A stretch of 64,000 bases of DNA, taken from Asanoa siamensis (lineage in GTDB: Bacteria > Actinomycetota > Actinomycetes > Mycobacteriales > Micromonosporaceae). Positions within the stretch are counted from its first letter, which is position 1, and each line of letters opens with the position of its first letter. A program made the position numbers and the translations under genes. Below, piece by piece: positions 16,281 to 24,806 of the stretch. Location: contig NZ_BONE01000033.1 in the NCBI RefSeq assembly GCF_016862555.1, positions 1-64,000 on the forward strand. The letters run 5' to 3'. The notes below the pieces were generated by a model. It did no database searches and had not been told where the DNA came from. It worked only from the letters and a program-made list of their open reading frames with translations.

Positions 16281-17387
16281 GTGAACGAACCGGCGCCGGA
16301 GTCGCCGCCGCGCCGGCCGCGGCCGCCGGCGCGCAGCGTCCTCGCGTTGGTCGCGGCACTGGCGGCGACAGGGGCGCTGGTGGCGCAGACACCCGAAGGG
16401 CCCCGCGCCCCGCAACCGCCACCGCCGGCGGTCGGAACCGTGTGGCCGCAGGCTCAGCGCGCGGACGTTCCCGGTGTGCTGGCCGACGGTGACTCGTACA
16501 ACCCCACCTTCTTCGTCGACGCCCGGACCTCCGCGGGCACCGCCGTCGACGCCGGCGGCAAGGCGGTGCGTCTCGTGCTGCGCGCGGCCGACGGCACCGT
16601 GCGGGTGCTCCGCCAAGTCCCGGCTGCGACTGGCCCGCAGTTCGCGGCGTTCGCCCGCCTGGGCAACCAGTTGGTCTGGGCGGAGACGGACGGGACGGCC
16701 CGGACCGCGCTATGGCGCGCCGACCTGTCCGGCGGCAGACCGCGCAAGATCACCGACGACACCGGCTGGGCGACCTTCGCCGGCTCGGACTACGACATCG
16801 TCTGGCATGCCGGCCGACTGTTCTGGACAGCGACCGCGCCGGGCGACCAACGGGCGACCGAAGTGCGGTCCGTCCCCGTCGACGGCGGGCCGGTCGAGGT
16901 TCGCACGGAGCAGGGCGAGTGGACCCTGTCCCGCTGGCCGTGGCTGGTCAACGCGAGCAGCGGCCAGGTTCGGTTACGCAACCTCGACACCGCTCGGGTC
17001 ATCGACGTCGACGCGGGCCAAGACCGCCTAGGTCAATGTGGACCGACCTGGTGTCGTGTGTACGTACTGTCCGGCGACGACCCGGCCCGCACGGAGCTGA
17101 TACGTCCTGACGGATCCGAGCGGCTGCGAATAGCCGACGACGGCGCGACCGCCTCGATCGTCGACGTGGCACCACTCGACCGCTTCGAGATCCTCTCAAA
17201 GGACTCGAGCACGCTGGGCGCCGCGATCGGCGGACAGGAGCTGCTCGTGTACGACCTCAAGAACAGGCGGACGATCCTGGTCGCCACAGCGGCGACAAGT
17301 GTGTCCTATCGAGCCGGTGTGCTGTGGTGGTCCACCAACTCTCTCGGACTCCTCTCCTGGCACACGCTCGACCTGCGCACGGTCTGA
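16281..17387 (+). CDS. Membrane-anchored propeller-like protein (paralogue B)
   Basis: The 368-residue product starts at GTG 16281. A Pro/Arg-rich N-terminus precedes a membrane helix at about 19-36. The rest is extracytoplasmic with repeating beta motifs (LWRADLSGGRPRKITDD near 147; LIRPDGSERLRI near 273), typical of TolB/WD-like propellers. It is paralogous to the protein at 840-1982 and shares FFVDA, WPWL, CGPTWCR and VLWWSTN landmarks. It is divergent from a zinc-binding-protein gene with a Zur box between, the same layout as paralogue A. Function unknown. Confidence 0.62.
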   Translation: MNEPAPESPPRRPRPPARSVLALVAALAATGALVAQTPEGPRAPQPPPPAVGTVWPQAQRADVPGVLADGDSYNPTFFVDARTSAGTAVDAGGKAVRLVLRAADGTVRVLRQVPAATGPQFAAFARLGNQLVWAETDGTARTALWRADLSGGRPRKITDDTGWATFAGSDYDIVWHAGRLFWTATAPGDQRATEVRSVPVDGGPVEVRTEQGEWTLSRWPWLVNASSGQVRLRNLDTARVIDVDAGQDRLGQCGPTWCRVYVLSGDDPARTELIRPDGSERLRIADDGATASIVDVAPLDRFEILSKDSSTLGAAIGGQELLVYDLKNRRTILVATAATSVSYRAGVLWWSTNSLGLLSWHTLDLRTV

Positions 17388-17862
17388 CATCGACGGCGCA
17401 GGTCCGCCCACGTCGGGCGCCGCGGCCGCCCGGGCTCTCACGAATTACCCAATCGTCAGTGGGACCTTCGTCTGCCGGGTCTGCGCCATCGAACACCTTC
17501 GACACGTATCGCGAGGGTTACAAGTGGCCCGACAGACGTACAACCAGCCTGATCTCGCGCCTCGCGCGAGGTCACTTGAACCCGGATGTTCGTAGGCGGG
17601 CAGCCGTCGTCTCTCGGTGCTACCTAGATGACAACACGACGCGCTGTTCGATCACGATCTTGCCCAGTTGCTGATCATCGGTTTAAGATGTTCTGCGGGT
17701 TCCCGGCGGCGCACCAAAAGCATCCAAACTAGTGGGGCGGGAACCGGAACGTGAGTTTCGGTGCCTGCCCTTTCTGGTTTCTCGGTCCCTGACCGACCGC
17801 GGCCGCCGCGCGATCCGCCTCGACGACTGGCGCCTCGCCGATCTGCCCGTTGACGTCGGCCC
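17388..17862. other. 475-base stretch without a supported gene
   Basis: No reading frame here has convincing codon bias or recognisable product. It contains a 12-bp palindrome (CCTCGCGCGAGG, near 17560) and an 8-bp inverted repeat, GGTTCCCG at 17698-17705 with CGGGAACC at 17738-17745. The last 100 bases regain coding-like GC bias on the plus strand and may be the worn end of a lost gene, but I cannot name it. Confidence 0.5.
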
Positions 17863-18444
17863 TCAGCGGTAGCCGCGCTTGAGCAGGTATTTGGCTCCTG
17901 CCGCAAAGCCCTCGGGGCTGAGCACGTCGAAGCCGAACGCGTCGGCGAGCTTTGCGGTGGTGGTAAAGGCCGCACAGACGGCCAGGGCGTCCTTGATCTG
18001 TTGCGGTGAGGCGCCCGCTGCCAGCACCTGGCGCATGTCGTCGGCGCTGACGCCGCCGTCGCGGGTGAGCGTGCCGAGCATCCGCAGCGTCGCCCGCAGT
18101 GGCTCCTCGATCGGCGCCGACTCCAGGTCGGTGAGGACGGCGGTGACTCGTGGCGCGTCCTGGTACGCGAGGCGGGCGGTCGCCGTGTGTGCGCCGATGC
18201 AGAACGCGCTCTCGTTCACCTTGGCCACGTAGGCCGCCATCAGTTCACGGTCGCCGACCGACCAGTCGGACGGACCGCGCATCGCCTCGTGGGTGAACGC
18301 TTTCGCCTTCTCGCCGTAGAAGTCCGGGCGGTAGAAGACGAGCTTGGCCGCGTCTGGCACCGGCTGCCGGGAGAACAGGCGGATGACGCCGAAGAGCAGC
18401 TTGGTGCCAGGGCTGTAGCCGCTATTGAGGATCTCGAGCCGCAT
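17863..18444 (-). CDS. Carboxymuconolactone decarboxylase/AhpD-like protein
   Basis: The start is ATG 18444, giving 193 residues. The AhpD-like core carries NESAFCIGAHTATA near 105-118, the Cys/His active-site helix of this fold, with only one of the usual two Cys. A second conserved part, AGASPQQIKDALAVCAAF, follows near 152. Such proteins act in peroxide defence or ring-lactone decarboxylation. The substrate cannot be read from sequence. It overlaps the next gene upstream by 23 bases, and both encode related folds, suggesting a two-subunit enzyme. Confidence 0.7.
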   Translation of the reverse strand: MRLEILNSGYSPGTKLLFGVIRLFSRQPVPDAAKLVFYRPDFYGEKAKAFTHEAMRGPSDWSVGDRELMAAYVAKVNESAFCIGAHTATARLAYQDAPRVTAVLTDLESAPIEEPLRATLRMLGTLTRDGGVSADDMRQVLAAGASPQQIKDALAVCAAFTTTAKLADAFGFDVLSPEGFAAGAKYLLKRGYR

Positions 18445-18769
18445 TGCCCGCACCTCCATCCGCGGTCGCCTCGGCCAGCGCCGCGAGGCCGGCTTCGTAC
18501 AGCCGGTTCGACTGACCGACCGCCGCACACACCACCAACTCGAAGATCTGGTCCTCGCTGAGCCCGGACGCCTTCGCGGCGGCGATGTCGGCATCGGTAA
18601 GCCGCACCGGGCTCCGTACGACGTTGTGGACCAACGCGTCCATGGGTGGTGAGGTGCCGTCGTTGTGGAAGGCCTGTGCACGCAGCTCCGCGGACGCGGT
18701 GCCAGCTCCGTTCAAGACGCGATCAACCAACGCTTGCTGCGCGGCTCGCTTGTCGTCCCCATCCGGCAT
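18422..18769 (-). CDS. Small carboxymuconolactone decarboxylase-like subunit
   Basis: ATG 18769 is preferred (GAGGAG about 11 bases upstream), giving 115 residues. The core ALVHNVVRSPVRLTDADIAAAK and LSEDQIFELVVCAAVGQSNRLYEAG resembles the AhpD/CMD helical fold but the CxxC site is missing. Overlap with the larger gene at 17863 suggests cotranslation and a paired complex. It may be a non-catalytic partner; that is inference. Confidence 0.62.
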   Translation of the reverse strand: MPDGDDKRAAQQALVDRVLNGAGTASAELRAQAFHNDGTSPPMDALVHNVVRSPVRLTDADIAAAKASGLSEDQIFELVVCAAVGQSNRLYEAGLAALAEATADGGAGNAARDPQ

Positions 18770-18969
18770 GACGTATCCGGCTCCTCTGGTGTCGCCTTCA
18801 CGCTCTGTATACACCTACCCCTGATCAGGCTCGGCTCGGTGCCCACGGAGTGGTCGCGCTTTGCTGACATGCCGCGGAGTTCGTCCGGACCAGGAGCACG
18901 TTTTCGGCCGTCAGCGTAGGGCCATTCGATGGGCGCTCCCGGCTACCGTGCTGACGGTGTCGCCGAGTA

Positions 18970-19644
18970 TTGGTATCCGGATCAAGACACACCGTCGCTG
19001 TCCTTGGAATGTGCGGAGTCGGCGGCTACCTGCCGGACTCGATGATCCAGCAACAGATCGCCGTGCTGAACGACTCGTACGACGGCGGCACGGTCGGCGG
19101 CGCGGCCACCCCGTTCGCCTTCCGACTCCAGTCGATCACCCGCAACGTGCGGCCGGAGTGGTACCCCATCGTCTACGGATCCTCCGCCGAGCGGGCGATG
19201 AAGGCCGCGCTGCGGGTCGGCGGCAAGGACACCCTCAACATCTACACCGGCGAGCTCAGCGACGACCTGCTCGGCTGGGCGACCTTCCCGCAACGCAAGC
19301 TGCACAGCTCCGACGGCGTCGTGATCCTCGGCGAGTCCATGCCCGGTGGCAGCGCCGGGATCTACAGCCTCGGCGACACGGCGACGCACGAGGTGGGCCA
19401 CTGGCTGAACCTCTACCACACCTTCCAGGGTGGGTGCGGCAAGAGCGGCGACCAGATCGCCGACACGCCCGCCGAGGCCGAGCCCGCGTTCAACTGCCCG
19501 ACCGGCCGCGACACCTGCACGGCCGCGGGCCTCGACCCGATCACCAACTTCATGGACTACAGCCAGGACTCCTGCATGTACCAGTTCACCGCGGGCCAGT
19601 CCGCACGCATGACCGATGCCTGGGCCGCGTACCGCGCACCCTGA
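18970..19644 (+). CDS. M43-family zinc metalloprotease, N-terminally short
   Basis: The protein (about 212-224 residues from TTG 18970 or ATG 19009) contains the pappalysin/cytophagalysin zinc site HEVGHWLNLYH near residue 140 and the Met-turn NFMDYSQDSCMYQFT near 195. DSMIQQQIAVLNDSY near 27 is the usual early M43 segment. Family members are normally secreted and begin with a signal peptide and a strand before this point. Here no signal peptide or ribosome site is visible. It is either truncated or a pseudogene with an intact catalytic core. Confidence 0.65.
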   Translation: MVSGSRHTVAVLGMCGVGGYLPDSMIQQQIAVLNDSYDGGTVGGAATPFAFRLQSITRNVRPEWYPIVYGSSAERAMKAALRVGGKDTLNIYTGELSDDLLGWATFPQRKLHSSDGVVILGESMPGGSAGIYSLGDTATHEVGHWLNLYHTFQGGCGKSGDQIADTPAEAEPAFNCPTGRDTCTAAGLDPITNFMDYSQDSCMYQFTAGQSARMTDAWAAYRAP

Positions 19645-19751
19645 GCCGCTGGACCCGTGCCCGGGCCGGGCGACTGGCCCGGTCCGACCGGCCCGGGCAC
19701 GGTCACCACGCGTCGGTTCGTCCTGGGTCCGCGCTGGGTACATCACCGGTC

Positions 19752-20525
19752 GTGGATGCCCTCATCTTCGGTGCCATCGCCTCGAGCGCGTTGGTGATCG
19801 GTGCTGTCGTGGGCGCCAAGGTGCGGATGCCGAAGCGGGTGCTGGCCGCGATGCTGGCGTTCGCCGCCGGGGCGCTGATCACCGCGCTGGCCTTCGAGCT
19901 TTTCGAGGACGCGTACGAGCACGGCGGGATCTGGCGGGCGGCCCTCGGCCTGGTCGCCGGTGCGGTCATCTTCACCATGCTGAGCGCCTGGTTGGACCGG
20001 CTCGCCGAAGGGCCGCACGAGCAGCGGCACGGCAGCGAAAAGCTGGATCCGGACGCGGCCGCCACCGACCGCGCCCCGACCACCGCCTCGACGTCCGGTG
20101 CGGCCGGCTTCGCCCTGCTCGCGGCGGTCACCCTCGACGGCGTCCCGGAGAACGTGGCCCTCGGGGTGTCGCTGGGTGAAGGAACCAGCGGCCTGGCCCT
20201 GCTGGCCGCCATCTTCGTGTCGAACTTCCCCGAGGCACTGGTCGGCAGCGCGTCCATGCGGGAACAGGGTCGGAGCCCGGCCTTCATCCTCGGCACCTGG
20301 TGCGCGTGCGCCGCCCTGCTCACCGCGGCCGTGGTCCTCGGCGCGGGCCCGCTGTCCGCGTCGTCGCCCGAGACGATCTCGCTGCCCCTCGCCTTCGCGG
20401 CCGGTGCGGTGCTGGCCTCGCTGGCCGACACGCTGATGCCCGAGGCGTACGAGAAGGGCGGACCGCTCGTCGCACTGAGCACGACCGCTGGGTTCGTCCT
20501 CTCCTTCGTCCTCGCGACACTCTGA
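19752..20525 (+). CDS. ZIP-family metal transporter
   Basis: The start is GTG 19752, giving 257 residues with about eight membrane helices. The metal-site helices read TLDGVPENVALGVSL near 127 and VSNFPEALVGS near 158, the ZIP HxxPE pattern with Asp and Asn in place of the first His. A cytoplasmic loop (about 88-115) is charged. ZIP proteins move zinc or other divalent cations toward the cytoplasm. No Zur box is seen in front. It follows the metalloprotease gene by 107 bases. The cation is not determined. Confidence 0.8.
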   Translation: MDALIFGAIASSALVIGAVVGAKVRMPKRVLAAMLAFAAGALITALAFELFEDAYEHGGIWRAALGLVAGAVIFTMLSAWLDRLAEGPHEQRHGSEKLDPDAAATDRAPTTASTSGAAGFALLAAVTLDGVPENVALGVSLGEGTSGLALLAAIFVSNFPEALVGSASMREQGRSPAFILGTWCACAALLTAAVVLGAGPLSASSPETISLPLAFAAGAVLASLADTLMPEAYEKGGPLVALSTTAGFVLSFVLATL

Positions 20526-20595
20526 CCGCGGGAGCCTGTCCCCACACACTTTCCGCTCGCCAGTCGGCGCAACTCCTGCGATCCGACGAGCAAGC

Positions 20596-21006
20596 TCACC
20601 GGGCTTCGTTGGCCTTCTGGTAGTGCTCGTCGTTCAGGCGCTCGAGCCACGTCGTCGGGTCCGCACCGTCCGGCAGCGATTCGAGCATGGCCAGGTGGCT
20701 CATGAACGTCTCCGCCGCCGCCCCGTGCCAGTGCTCCTCGCCCGGTGGGCAGACGACGGTGTCGCCGGCGCGGACGCGGACCACGTTGCCGTCGCGGGTG
20801 CCGACCAGGCCGACGCCGTCGGTGACGTGGAGTGTCTGGCCGACGGCGTGGGAGTGCCAGTTCGTGTGGGCGCCGGGCGTGAACCGCACGAGCGCGACCG
20901 TCATCCGCGACGGACCGGTTCCGGCGTAGATCGGGGTCAGGTAGACGTCGCCGGTGAAGTTCTGGGCGGGCGTCTTCACGGTGGGGTCAACAGGCCGCAG
21001 TTCCAT
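20596..21006 (-). CDS. Cupin-domain protein
   Basis: The 136-residue protein is a single cupin. The first motif is GAHTNWHSHAVGQTLHVTDG near 45-64, with His ligands. The second is AGDTVVCPPGEEHWHGA near 80-97. Proteins of this type act as small dioxygenases, isomerases or of unknown use. Together with the adjacent alcohol dehydrogenase (17 bases upstream) and the divergent MmyB-like regulator it forms a common actinobacterial oxidoreductase cassette. It is probably cotranscribed with the dehydrogenase. Confidence 0.8.
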   Translation of the reverse strand: MELRPVDPTVKTPAQNFTGDVYLTPIYAGTGPSRMTVALVRFTPGAHTNWHSHAVGQTLHVTDGVGLVGTRDGNVVRVRAGDTVVCPPGEEHWHGAAAETFMSHLAMLESLPDGADPTTWLERLNDEHYQKANEAR

Positions 21007-21022
21007 GTGCTCTCCTAAACGA

Positions 21023-22033
21023 TCAGGGCCGCAGCAGGGTCTTGATGGCGCGGCGCTGGTCCATCGCCCGGTAGCCCTCGGCCGCCTGGTCCAACGGCAG
21101 GGTCAGGTCGAAGACGCGGCCCGGGTCGATCGCGCGGGCGTGGATCAGGTCGATCAGCTCGGGCAGGAACCGCCGCACCGGGGCAGGACCGCCGTGCAGG
21201 TGTACGTGGGAGAAGAAGAGCTCCTCGCCCGGCAGTTCGACGCCGTGGGCGACACCGACGTAGCCGACGTGTCCACCGGGGCGGGTGGCGCGGATGGCCT
21301 GCATCATCGACTCGGGGGTGCCGACCGCCTCGATCACCGAATGCGCACCCAGCCCACCGGTCAGCTCCTTGATCGCGGCAACGCCGTCGTCGCCACGCTC
21401 GGCGACGATGTCCGTCGCCCCGTACTCGAGCGCCAGCTTCTGTCGGTTCTCGTGGCGGCTCATCGCGATGATCCGCTCGGCGCCCAGCTGCCTGGCGGCC
21501 AGGACGCCGAGCAGCCCGACCGCTCCGTCGCCCACGACGGCGACCGTCCTGCCCGGGCCGGCCTTCGCCGCGACGGCGCCGAACCAGCCCGTGCCGAGCA
21601 CGTCGGAGGCGGCGAGCAGGCTCGGCACGAGATCGTCGGACGGTGCCTCCGGGGTCGCGACCAGCGTGCCGTCGGCCAGGGGCACCCGCAGCCGTTCGGC
21701 CTGCGCGCCCAGCGCACCCACCGGCTCCCGCCGCACGCAGGAGGACTGGTAGCCCGCCCGACAGATCTCGCAGGTGTTGTCGGACGCGAAGAACGAGCCG
21801 ACGACGAACTGCCCGGGGCGCACGAGGCGGACGTCGCTGCCGACCTCCTCCACGACGCCGACATACTCGTGTCCCATCGGCGACGGACCGTTGACCGCTT
21901 CGATGCCACGGTACGGCCAGAGGTCGGAGCCACAGACGCAGGCCGCGACCGTACGGATGACCGCGTCGGTGGGTTTCTCGATCGTCGGATCCGGTCGCTG
22001 CTCGACGCGGACATCGCCGGGGGCGTACAACAT
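21023..22033 (-). CDS. Zinc-dependent alcohol dehydrogenase family protein
   Basis: The start is ATG 22033 (AGG six bases upstream), giving 336 residues. The GroES-like half has CVCGSDLWPYRG near 32, HEYVGVVEEVG near 56 and a structural-zinc Cys set near 86-97 (CEICRAGYQSSC). The Rossmann half has VAVVGDGAVGLLG near 160. Substrate is not apparent. It is divergent from the MmyB-like regulator at 22189, which probably controls it. Confidence 0.83.
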   Translation of the reverse strand: MLYAPGDVRVEQRPDPTIEKPTDAVIRTVAACVCGSDLWPYRGIEAVNGPSPMGHEYVGVVEEVGSDVRLVRPGQFVVGSFFASDNTCEICRAGYQSSCVRREPVGALGAQAERLRVPLADGTLVATPEAPSDDLVPSLLAASDVLGTGWFGAVAAKAGPGRTVAVVGDGAVGLLGVLAARQLGAERIIAMSRHENRQKLALEYGATDIVAERGDDGVAAIKELTGGLGAHSVIEAVGTPESMMQAIRATRPGGHVGYVGVAHGVELPGEELFFSHVHLHGGPAPVRRFLPELIDLIHARAIDPGRVFDLTLPLDQAAEGYRAMDQRRAIKTLLRP

Positions 22034-22188
22034 CGCACCTAACACGGGGGGTGTTCCTCTCACTGCACAGGCCGGAGTGCTCAGTCGCGATCCATGGAAC
22101 CCGCTGCGCCGCCCGGGTGGGAGTGGCTGTCGAAGCAGGTAACGGCAGAACCCCCCTCGTTGCCTCCCAGGGTCGTAGCGTGGCTGTC

Positions 22189-23070
22189 ATGGACAGCCGG
22201 GACGAGGTGCGCGAGTTCCTGGCCTCGCGCCGGGGCAGGATCAGCCCGGAGCAGGCCGGACTGCCGTCGTTCGGCGGCACCCGCCGCGTCGCCGGGCTGC
22301 GGCGGGCCGAGGTCGCCCTGCTGGCCGGCATCAGCCCCGACTACTACACCCGGCTCGAACGCGGCAATCTCTCCGGCGTCTCGGACAGCGTCCTCAACGC
22401 GATCGCCCGCGCGCTGCGACTCGACGAAGCCGAACGTTCCCACCTGTACGACCTCGCCCGGACCGCCAACACCAGCCCGCGCACCCGGCGGCGGCCCGTC
22501 CGTGCGCAGGTCCGGCCCGGCGTCCGATCACTGCTGGACGCGATGACCGACGCCCCCGCGTTCGTCCGCAACGGACGCCTCGACGTCCTGGCCGTCAACC
22601 GGCTGGGGCAGGCGCTCTACGCGCCGGCCTTCGACGGCCCCGAACGGCCGGTCAACCTCGCCCGGTTCTGCTTCCTCGATCCGCGGTCCGAGGACTTCTA
22701 TCCGGACTGGGACGGCGCGGCGGACACGACCGTCGCGCTGCTGCGCACCGAAGCCGGCCGCGACCCCTACGACAAGGAACTGACCGACCTGGTCGGCGAG
22801 CTCGCCACCCGCAGCGACGAGTTCCGGGTCCGCTGGGCCGCCCACAACGTCCGGCTGCACCACACCGGCGTCAAGCATTTCCAGCACCCCGTCGTCGGCC
22901 GCCTCGATCTCGCCTTCGAGGCGATGCCCCTGCCGGCGGATCCAGGCCTCACACTGACCGCCTACAGCGCCGAGGCCGGCAGCCGCGCCGCCGACAACCT
23001 GCGGCTGTTGGCGAGCTGGGCCGCGGCACCGCAGCCGGTGAGCGACGATCGGCAGCCACCGTCGACGTAG
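22189..23070 (+). CDS. MmyB-like helix-turn-helix regulator (copy 1)
   Basis: ATG 22189 is chosen because homology begins there; product 293 residues. The N-terminal XRE helix-turn-helix (EQAGLPSFGGTRRVAGLRRAEVALLAG region, ending YYTRLERG near 57) is followed by the MmyB ligand-binding PAS-like domain (NRLGQALYAPAF near 137; FYPDWDGAADTTVALLR near 165). Related copies are at 31309 and 47601. It is divergent from the alcohol dehydrogenase/cupin pair and likely regulates them in response to a small, perhaps fatty, ligand. Confidence 0.85.
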   Translation: MDSRDEVREFLASRRGRISPEQAGLPSFGGTRRVAGLRRAEVALLAGISPDYYTRLERGNLSGVSDSVLNAIARALRLDEAERSHLYDLARTANTSPRTRRRPVRAQVRPGVRSLLDAMTDAPAFVRNGRLDVLAVNRLGQALYAPAFDGPERPVNLARFCFLDPRSEDFYPDWDGAADTTVALLRTEAGRDPYDKELTDLVGELATRSDEFRVRWAAHNVRLHHTGVKHFQHPVVGRLDLAFEAMPLPADPGLTLTAYSAEAGSRAADNLRLLASWAAAPQPVSDDRQPPST

Positions 23071-23081
23071 ACCGGCACCGG

Positions 23082-23309
23082 TCAGCCGATTCCGCCGCGG
23101 GCGGAGGTGAGCTTGCCGAGCAGCTCATGGCATGTCTGGGCGCGTTGGGCGTCCTCGTCGCGGACCTTTTCGATGAACTGCCGTACGTCGTCATGGCCCT
23201 CGGCGTCATCGAGGTACCTGGCGTACGACGTCGCCGCTTTCAGCGCGTGGTACTGGATGCTGACCAGGTCGTAGACGATGTCGTCGGCAGGCGAATGGGA
23301 CTCGGCCAT
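23082..23309 (-). CDS. Small ferritin-like/helical protein
   Basis: The start is ATG 23309 with AGGAAGGAG upstream; product 75 residues. It is almost entirely helical and acidic (YDLVSIQYHALKAATSYARY near 13-32; GHDDVRQFIEKVRDEDAQRA near 38), as in rubrerythrin-like four-helix fragments. It is too short for a full diiron site. It ends convergent with the regulator at 22189 and sits downstream of the Rrf2 gene. Confidence 0.6.
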   Translation of the reverse strand: MAESHSPADDIVYDLVSIQYHALKAATSYARYLDDAEGHDDVRQFIEKVRDEDAQRAQTCHELLGKLTSARGGIG

Positions 23310-23391
23310 GACGTCACTCCTTCCTGGGGGTCTCCCGTCCGCGTACCCGCAGGACCCGTGGAAAAACACGTGGCGGCGGCCGACCGGATGG

Positions 23392-23883
23392 TCAGTGGGC
23401 CCGCGGGCGATCCGTCGTCGACGCGAGCCGGGATCGGGTGCGGGCCGGCGCGGTCGAGGGAAGCGTGGCGATGATGTCGGCGAGCGAAACGCCGGCGAGG
23501 CTGCGCCGCCACGCCTCGTGGGCCTCGGCCATCTTCTGGGCCAGCACGCAGGTGTCCTGGCACTGCTCCGGCGGCAGCGCTCCGCGTCCCTGTTGGCGGA
23601 TCTCGCGGCACTCGTACGGCGCGGAGGTGCCGTCGACCGCCTCCACGATCCGCAGCAGCGTGATCTCGGACGCCGGCCGGGCGAGCCGGAAACCGCCGCG
23701 CGGGCCGGTCGTCGCCGCCAGCACACCGGCCTTGACGAGCTCTTGCAACTGCTTGGCCAGATAGGCCGCCGGAAGGTCGAAGTATCGGGACAGCTGCGCC
23801 GCCGACGCGCTGGCTCCCGGCTCGAGTTGCGCCAGTGTCGCGGCGCAGTGGAGGAGCCACTCGGTGCTCGCAGGCAGCTTCAC
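23392..23883 (-). CDS. Rrf2-family transcriptional regulator
   Basis: The start is GTG 23883, giving 163 residues. The Rrf2 winged helix is visible (AAQLSRYFDLPAAYLAKQLQ near 27-46, GPRGGFRLARP near 60-70). Three Cys (CREIRQQGRGALPPEQCQDTC, about 91-111) match the iron-sulphur site spacing of redox-sensing Rrf2 proteins such as NsrR/IscR. The transcript looks leaderless. It is divergent from an NmrA-like oxidoreductase, a frequent pairing, and probably senses redox stress. Confidence 0.82.
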   Translation of the reverse strand: MKLPASTEWLLHCAATLAQLEPGASASAAQLSRYFDLPAAYLAKQLQELVKAGVLAATTGPRGGFRLARPASEITLLRIVEAVDGTSAPYECREIRQQGRGALPPEQCQDTCVLAQKMAEAHEAWRRSLAGVSLADIIATLPSTAPARTRSRLASTTDRPRAH

Positions 23884-23889
23884 CGCGTC

Positions 23890-23919
23890 ATCATAACGCC
23901 GACATTGCGGATCCGGTAA
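23890..23919 (-). promoter_or_regulatory. Promoter of the Rrf2 gene, apparently leaderless
   Basis: On the minus strand TTACCG (23914-23919) and TATGAT (23890-23895) are separated by 18 bases. Only 6 bases lie between TATGAT and the GTG at 23883, so transcription should begin at or next to the start codon. No ribosome site is present. Confidence 0.6.
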
Positions 23920-23960
23920 GTCCGAGATAGCGTGAGCCCGCAACGAACGAGAGGAAGACC

Positions 23961-24725
23961 ATGCGGATAGCAGTCGCCGGCGCGACCGGGAACATCGGCG
24001 CCCTCACCGTCACCGCCCTCGAACGGGACGGGCACGATGTCGTACGCATCAGCCGTTCCCTGGGCCTGGACCTGTCGACGGGTGACGGACTCGACGAGGC
24101 CCTCATCGGCGTCGACGCGGTCATCGACGCCACCAGCATGCCGGCCGCCGGCCGCGCGGCGACGGTGGCGTACCTGGGCACCACCACCCGGAACCTGCTC
24201 GGCGCCGGGAAACGGGCCGGCGTCCGGCACCACGTGCTGCTCTCGATCGTCGGGACCGACCGGATCGAAGGCAACGCGCACTACGCCGGCAAACGCGAGC
24301 AGGAGCGCCTCGTGGCCGCGGGTCCGGTGCCGTGGACGATCGTCCCGGCCACGCATTTCCACGACTTCGCCGCCATGGTCGCCGGTTGGGCCGAACGCGA
24401 CGGCGTCGCCACCATCGCGCCCCTGCTCGTCCAGCCGATCGCCCCCGCGGACGTCGCCGACATTCTCGCCGAGATCGCGGTGGGCGAGCCGCGCGGCCGC
24501 TACGCCGACGTCGCGGGCCCGCAGACGCAGGATCTCGTCGACATGGCCCGGCGCACCAACGACGCGCGCGGCCACGCGATCGAACTCGTGCCGACGTGGT
24601 CGGGCATCTTCGGCCCGGAGATGGCCGGCACCGTCCTGCTGCCCAGCGAGCCGACCCGTATCGCACCGACCACCTTCGACGAGTGGCTCACCGGACAGCA
24701 GCAGGACCGCACCCACGTCGGATAG
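23961..24725 (+). CDS. NmrA-like SDR family NAD(P)-binding protein
   Basis: The 254-residue protein starts at ATG 23961 behind GAGAGGAAG. The N-terminal GATGNIG motif (residues 7-13) is the NAD(P)-binding loop. The rest matches atypical SDR/NmrA proteins (LLGAGKRAGVRHHVLLSIVG near 78-97, HYAGKREQERLV near 105). Such proteins sense NADPH or act as quinone/flavin reductases. Divergent from an Rrf2 regulator, so a redox-stress role is likely. Confidence 0.8.
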   Translation: MRIAVAGATGNIGALTVTALERDGHDVVRISRSLGLDLSTGDGLDEALIGVDAVIDATSMPAAGRAATVAYLGTTTRNLLGAGKRAGVRHHVLLSIVGTDRIEGNAHYAGKREQERLVAAGPVPWTIVPATHFHDFAAMVAGWAERDGVATIAPLLVQPIAPADVADILAEIAVGEPRGRYADVAGPQTQDLVDMARRTNDARGHAIELVPTWSGIFGPEMAGTVLLPSEPTRIAPTTFDEWLTGQQQDRTHVG

Positions 24726-24755
24726 ATCGACCAAAGGGCTAGCGTGCCCGTGGGT

Positions 24756-24791
24756 GTGGCGGGAAGTCTGGTCGGCGAGAAACCAGTCCAC
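24756..24791 (+). ncRNA. Candidate riboswitch/leader element upstream of the CBS-transporter operon
   Basis: The element CGGGAAGTCTGGTCGGC (24760-24776) recurs with one change at 27046. Here CTGGT (24768-24772) can pair with ACCAG (24782-24786), and GTGG (24756-24759) with CCAC (24788-24791), leaving GGGAAG in an asymmetric internal loop. A TAGCGT -10-like sequence about 20 bases upstream would start the RNA just before the element. The ribosome site GGAGG follows at 24796. Cation-responsive nhaA-associated riboswitch classes are known; I cannot confirm membership. Confidence 0.5.
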
Positions 24792-24806
24792 GTCCGGAGG
24801 CCGGCG

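Noticed and set aside
16281-17387. Identification of the propeller proteins as AztD zinc metallochaperones
   Set aside because: Zinc-regulon context and propeller-like repeats fit, but the His-rich metal sites of AztD are absent.
17698-17745. tRNA-like or attachment-site structure
   Set aside because: There is only an 8-bp inverted repeat; no cloverleaf, anticodon arm or T-loop consensus, and no integrase gene nearby.
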